Assembly (NCBI GenBank): GCA_030147065.1
Contig: JASLAP010000390.1
Coordinates: forward strand, 1 to 5,108
Source: Pseudonocardia sp.
Lineage (GTDB): Bacteria; Actinomycetota; Actinomycetes; Mycobacteriales; Pseudonocardiaceae
Direction: 5' to 3'
Length of the DNA: 5,108 bases
Of this stretch, positions 4,350 to 5,108 are shown piece after piece (position 1 is the stretch's first letter; each line of letters opens with the position of its first letter). A program made the position numbers and the translations under genes. Below the pieces are notes generated by a model that worked only from the letters and a program-made list of their open reading frames with translations, did not search any database and was not told the origin of the DNA.

Positions 4350-5108
4350 ATGACCCTCCCGCGATCACCGGAGATCGAGGCCGTCCCGGCCGGACCGCTG
4401 ACCGAGTGGCTGCGCACGCGGGCGCCGGGCGTCCCGGTGGCCGACCGGCCGGTGGGGGTGGACCGGATCTCGGGCGGGCACTCCAACCTCACCTACCGGA
4501 TCACCGACGCCGAGGGCGGGTACTGGGCGCTGCGCCGCCCGCCGACCGGCATGGTCCTGGCCACCGCGCACGACATGCACCGGGAGTGGCGGTTCATCAG
4601 CGCGCTGGCCGACACCGCGGTGCCGGTCGCGCCGCCGGTGGCCTACTGCGCCGACGAGTCGGTGATCGGCGCGCCGTTCTACCTGATGGGGTTCGTCGAC
4701 GGCGACGTGCTCGGCGACGCGGAGTCGGGCAACCGGCTGGCCGCCGGGCAGCCGCGGCGCACCCTCGGGCTGGACGTCGTCGACGTGCTGGCCGACCTGC
4801 ACGCCGTCGACCCGGACGAGGTCGGGCTGGGCGACCTGCGCCGCTCCGGCAGCTACCTGGAGCGCCAGCTGCGCCGCTGGCACCGCCAGGTGCACGAGTC
4901 CGCGGTGCCCGACCTGTCCACCGTGGACGCCGCGCACGAGCGGCTGGTCCGCCGGGCGGCGCAGCTGCCGGCGTCGGACGTGCGGATCGCGCACGGCGAC
5001 TTCCGGCCGGGCAACCTCGCCGTCGGCCCGGACGGGCGGGTGCGCGCGGTGTTCGACTGGGAGCTGGCCACCCTCGGCGACCCGCTGGCCGACCTGGGCT
5101 GGCTGATG
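4350..5108 (+). CDS. Phosphotransferase family protein (APH/ACAD10-11-like kinase), 3' end beyond the window
   Basis: The first 253 residues of an aminoglycoside-phosphotransferase/choline-kinase-fold protein are visible, with no stop before the window ends. The frame starts at ATG 4350; a nearby ATG at 4342 hits a stop after three codons. The N-lobe has ISGGHSNLTYR (40-50), followed by WALRRPPTG (59-67), where Arg replaces the usual ATP-binding Lys, and LATAHDMHREWRF (70-82), with Glu79 as the likely helix-C partner. The C-lobe holds the catalytic loop HGDFRPGN (215-222) with Asp217 and Asn222, and the metal-binding FDWELATLGDPLADLGW (235-251) with Asp236 and Glu238. The LRRPP and AHDM-RE motifs point to the subgroup related to the kinase domain of ACAD10/ACAD11, often found near acyl-CoA dehydrogenases, rather than to antibiotic-resistance enzymes. 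A role on a hydroxyacyl-CoA or similar substrate is an inference. It is divergent from the kinase cluster. Confidence 0.9.
   Translation, partial: MTLPRSPEIEAVPAGPLTEWLRTRAPGVPVADRPVGVDRISGGHSNLTYRITDAEGGYWALRRPPTGMVLATAHDMHREWRFISALADTAVPVAPPVAYCADESVIGAPFYLMGFVDGDVLGDAESGNRLAAGQPRRTLGLDVVDVLADLHAVDPDEVGLGDLRRSGSYLERQLRRWHRQVHESAVPDLSTVDAAHERLVRRAAQLPASDVRIAHGDFRPGNLAVGPDGRVRAVFDWELATLGDPLADLGWLM

Noticed and set aside
3319..4353. 344-codon plus-strand open frame opposite the ROK kinase
   Set aside because: It mirrors the kinase gene on the opposite strand, has low-complexity composition and no ribosome binding site or domain signal.
4365..4994. 209-codon minus-strand open frame opposite the phosphotransferase
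   Set aside because: The plus-strand frame carries intact kinase motifs, while the minus-strand product is Arg/Val/His-rich with no motif.
1..5108. Mobile element, defence system or CRISPR array
   Set aside because: There are no transposase, integrase, nuclease-defence or Cas motifs, no regularly spaced repeats, and composition is even across the window.

Overview
The window is very GC-rich with strong GC bias at third codon positions. Its genes most resemble actinobacterial families, perhaps Pseudonocardiaceae or a relative. That placement rests on composition and on how the proteins read, not on a database search. Nearly every base is coding. I see no transposase, integrase, tRNA, rRNA, CRISPR array or phage gene, so this looks like ordinary chromosomal housekeeping sequence.

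Layout. (1) A plus-strand Fpg/Nei-type DNA glycosylase (55-870) opens the window. (2) Convergent to it, and overlapping its stop codon by 4 bp, is the end of a three-gene minus-strand cluster. In transcription order this is a ROK-family sugar kinase related to polyphosphate glucokinases (4203-3349), glucose-6-phosphate isomerase pgi (3337-1673) and a PAP2-type membrane phosphatase (1628-867). The gaps are 11 bp and 44 bp, consistent with one operon. (3) A 146-bp divergent intergenic region (4204-4349) holds a clear Shine-Dalgarno site for the kinase, tentative promoters for both directions and an imperfect inverted repeat. (4) A plus-strand APH/choline-kinase-fold phosphotransferase of the ACAD10/11-like group starts at 4350 and runs off the window end.

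How the genes fit together. If the ROK kinase acts on glucose, kinase plus isomerase would perform two consecutive steps, glucose to glucose-6-phosphate to fructose-6-phosphate, feeding glycolysis or the pentose phosphate route. The PAP2 protein has the complete lipid-phosphatase signature and probably works at the membrane, for example on a polyprenyl or other lipid phosphate; its link to the sugar genes is unclear. The glycosylase belongs to base-excision repair and looks functionally unrelated.

No convincing undescribed system is present. The points most worth checking are the unusual glycosylase (incomplete zinc-finger ligand set, short lesion-capping region, altered intercalation residue), the inverted repeat overlapping the putative kinase promoter, the acidic C-terminal tail of the ROK kinase, and the absence of any spacer between the two convergent genes at 867-870.
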